Source: Desulfobulbaceae bacterium (GTDB lineage Bacteria; Desulfobacterota; Desulfobulbia; Desulfobulbales; SURF-16). From it: a DNA stretch of 6,652 bases. How positions within the stretch are numbered: the first letter of the stretch is position 1; the number at the start of each line of letters is the position of its first letter. The notes under the pieces were generated by a model. It did no database searches, was not told the DNA's origin, and saw nothing but the letters and a program-made list of their open reading frames with translations. The translations under genes and the position numbers were made by a program. Below, piece by piece: positions 6,381 to 6,652 of this stretch. The stretch is taken from assembly GCA_024763115.1 (NCBI GenBank), contig JANTGB010000127.1, forward strand, positions 1-6,652, written 5' to 3'.

Positions 6381-6411
6381 ACCTTGACAAGGTTTCTCTT
6401 CCTGATATCCT
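6381..6411 (+). promoter_or_regulatory. Operator-like palindrome containing a TTGACA box
   Basis: ACCTTGACAAGGT (6381-6393) is a perfect inverted repeat with a one-base centre. It contains TTGACA (6384-6389), followed after 16 nt by TATCCT (6406-6411), a 4-of-6 match to a -10 box. It would fire rightward into the repeat region, where no gene is seen. It may be chance or a relic of a mobile element. Confidence 0.25.
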
Positions 6412-6511
6412 GTGATCTTACGTTTAATGTAACTACTCATGGGGTAAGCACCTAATGATTGCAAATTTCAGTATTTGTATGACACCGCTTCGCTGTTATT
6501 TACAGGGTGCA

Positions 6512-6639
6512 GGTAAGCGACCAGCGGGAGACTCCGATAGATTTTCGTCATCAGACCGGTGCTGCGTATTAGTCATACGTAAACCGGGCTGATGGCGGAG
6601 GTAAGCACCCTTAAAAACAGGGCATAAACTTCGACTCCG
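6512..6639 (+). repeat. Right copy of the degenerate composite repeat
   Basis: Carries the same three blocks as 13-98 in the same order: 6512-6536 (GGTAAGCGA to GAGACTCCG), 6547-6563 around CCGGT, and 6620-6639, the 20-base identity GGGCATAAACTTCGACTCCG. It is 42 bp longer than the left copy because a complete hairpin and an extra GGTAAGCACC block lie between blocks 2 and 3. An ATAGATTT octamer (6537-6544) follows block 1 and also follows the GGTAAACG at 6310. The repeat may continue past the window edge. Confidence 0.6.
6546..6597. repeat. Two-tier hairpin inside the right composite repeat
   Basis: CGTCATCAGACCGGT (6546-6560) and the reverse complement of 6583-6597 match at 13 of 15 positions. 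An inner stem, CGTAT (6565-6569) with ATACG (6575-6579), closes on a 5-nt loop TAGTC. It is followed by GGAGGTAAGCACC, not by a T-run, so it does not look like an intrinsic terminator. Confidence 0.6.
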
Positions 6640-6652
6640 AATATGCGGTGCC

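Larger units (their letters stand above)
6097..6652. other. Repeat-rich non-coding region upstream of trxA
   Basis: No gene could be supported in these 556 bases in any frame. Next to trxA is an AT-rich leader with a perfect TCAGCTGA palindrome (6133-6140). Further out come the IS66-like 121-bp element, a palindrome with a TTGACA box, and GTAAGC-headed repeats at 6443, 6513 and 6600. A small bulged hairpin lies at 6483-6509 (CACC with GGTG, CTGT with ACAG), and the composite repeat runs to the window edge. A 23-codon minus-strand frame (6440-6369) is too short to call. Confidence 0.7.

Noticed and set aside
6369..6440. A 23-codon minus-strand mini-ORF starting MSSYIKRK
   Set aside because: No ribosome binding site precedes it, and it is too short and unrecognised to support as a gene.
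6243..6652. CRISPR-like array in the right-hand repeats
   Set aside because: Repeat units differ in length and sequence, spacings are irregular (for example 132, 70 and 87 nt), and there are no uniform spacers or cas genes.
6512..6652. 5' part of a group II intron or retroelement at the right edge (hairpin followed by a TATGCGGTGCC string)
   Set aside because: No GUGYG-type intron start, no domain V sequence and no reverse transcriptase are visible in the window; sequence beyond the edge would be required.

Overview
The window comes from a Gram-negative bacterium: BamD, an outer-membrane assembly lipoprotein, requires an outer membrane. A GAF-AAA+-Fis sigma-54 activator, a GGDEF signalling protein, a QueH-type epoxyqueuosine reductase and a trxA-trxB-bamD cluster together suggest a Desulfobacterota (former Deltaproteobacteria) lineage of moderate GC content. 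The lineage is inferred from gene content and style only; there is no rRNA here.

Bases 1-162 hold no convincing gene. They contain a degenerate repeat (13-98) that recurs in the same orientation at the far right end. Bases 163-3865 are a tightly packed plus-strand operon of four genes: a REC-PAS-GGDEF diguanylate cyclase (163-1506), a small DUF6812-like protein (1496-1744), a NifA-like sigma-54 enhancer-binding protein (1731-3284) and queH (3281-3865). Every junction overlaps (11, 14 and 4 nt), so the four products are probably translationally coupled. The first three look like a signalling and transcription-control unit; the last is a tRNA-modification enzyme.

On the minus strand, read right to left, lie trxA (6096-5770), trxB (5588-4671) and bamD (4664-3852). 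TrxA and TrxB form an NADPH-driven disulfide-reducing couple. bamD starts 6 nt after trxB and takes its ribosome binding site from the end of trxB. bamD and queH converge and overlap by 14 nt. The trxA-trxB gap (5589-5769) is mostly filled by a 120-bp imperfect palindrome.

The 556 bases beyond trxA (6097-6652) have no supportable gene but are rich in repeats: a 121-bp non-autonomous element with IS66-like GTAAGCG-type ends and a nested long hairpin, a palindrome containing a TTGACA box, a second hairpin, and several GGTAAGC-headed direct repeats. Part of this repeat family also sits at 13-98, so the gene block is bracketed by related non-coding repeats. No CRISPR array, tRNA, rRNA or intact transposase was seen. 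The most unusual material is the repeat architecture and the coupled signalling operon; I did not find a convincing wholly new system.
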